Assembly: GCA_047626155.1 (NCBI GenBank)
Contig: JBLHRR010000234.1
Location: 1 to 5,499, forward strand
Source: CALGLS01 sp047626155
Lineage (GTDB): Bacteria; Bacteroidota; Bacteroidia; Chitinophagales; Saprospiraceae
Direction of reading: 5' to 3'
Length of the DNA: 5,499 bases
Position numbers and translations under genes: made by a program. Positions 5,351 to 5,499 of this stretch are shown in pieces; the first letter of the stretch is position 1; the number at the start of each line of letters is the position of its first letter. Under the pieces are notes generated by a model, which was not told the origin of the DNA, searched no databases, and worked only from the letters and a program-made list of their open reading frames with translations.

Positions 5351-5499
5351 ATGAAAGCATTATTCTTCCTTTTCACTCTAGCTTTAATCTCTACAACTTT
5401 TAATTGCCAGGCTCAGTGGAACAAAGTTAAAGGCGAAGGCCCAATCGTTACAAAAAAGCTAAACATTGATGATTTTCAGAATCTAGGCCTTGGTATATC
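5351..5499 (+). CDS. secreted GIN-domain (DUF2807) protein, N-terminus (partial)
   Basis: The first 49 codons of a plus-strand gene cut by the right edge. Residues 1-21 form a signal peptide: MKA, a hydrophobic core LFFLFTLALIS, then likely signal peptidase I cleavage after CQA, leaving QWNKVKGEG. C19 is preceded by TFN, a poor lipobox, so a lipoprotein is unlikely. The mature start, W-N-K-V-K-G-E-G-P-I-V-T-K-K-L-N-I-D-D-F, matches the usual opening of DUF2807 'head GIN' proteins (V-x-G-x-G-x-V-x-T-x-x-x-x-x-x-x-F), which are exported beta-helix proteins common in Bacteroidota with no firmly assigned function. It is insulated from the flavin reductase by the terminator, so it should have its own promoter in 5225-5350; TAGATTGG at 5273-5280 is only a weak -7 match. 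The call rests on a short stretch. Confidence 0.65.
   Translation, partial: MKALFFLFTLALISTTFNCQAQWNKVKGEGPIVTKKLNIDDFQNLGLGI

Overview
The window looks like an AT-rich chromosomal segment of a Bacteroidota bacterium. Three things point there: the gene order parA-parB-DUF5683, the GIN-domain (DUF2807) exported protein at the right edge, and start codons without Shine-Dalgarno sequences, with a match to the Bacteroidota -7 promoter box (TAnnTTTG). No species can be named from the sequence alone.

Layout. The left two thirds is read on the minus strand. In transcription order it holds parA (3133-3951), parB (2186-3133, stop and start codons overlapping as TAATG) and a DUF5683 membrane protein (1409-2137). 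A 345-base gap follows, then a RimJ/RimL-type GNAT acetyltransferase (512-1063), a cluster of small hairpins (342-485), and the first 106 codons of an ABC transporter that runs off the left edge. A 653-base divergent spacer (3952-4604) separates parA from the plus-strand genes. These are an NAD(P)H-dependent FMN reductase-like flavoprotein (4605-5144), closed by a very strong terminator (5177-5224), and the first 49 codons of a secreted GIN-domain protein that runs off the right edge (5351-5499).

How the genes relate. ParA and ParB are the chromosomal segregation pair and are almost certainly co-transcribed; DUF5683 usually sits next to parB in this phylum, with no established role. The acetyltransferase, ABC transporter, flavin reductase and GIN-domain protein show no functional link to parAB or to one another, so this is ordinary core and housekeeping territory rather than a defence island or mobile element.

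The most interesting signals are non-coding. A 115-base fold-back structure at 4402-4516 carries the same unpaired 7-mer, ACCAAAG, in its apical loop and in its only large bulge. A plus-strand intrinsic terminator at 1354-1386 has no plus-strand gene in front of it, which suggests an unannotated small RNA in the DUF5683-GNAT gap. No CRISPR array, tRNA, rRNA, insertion sequence or canonical parS site was seen.
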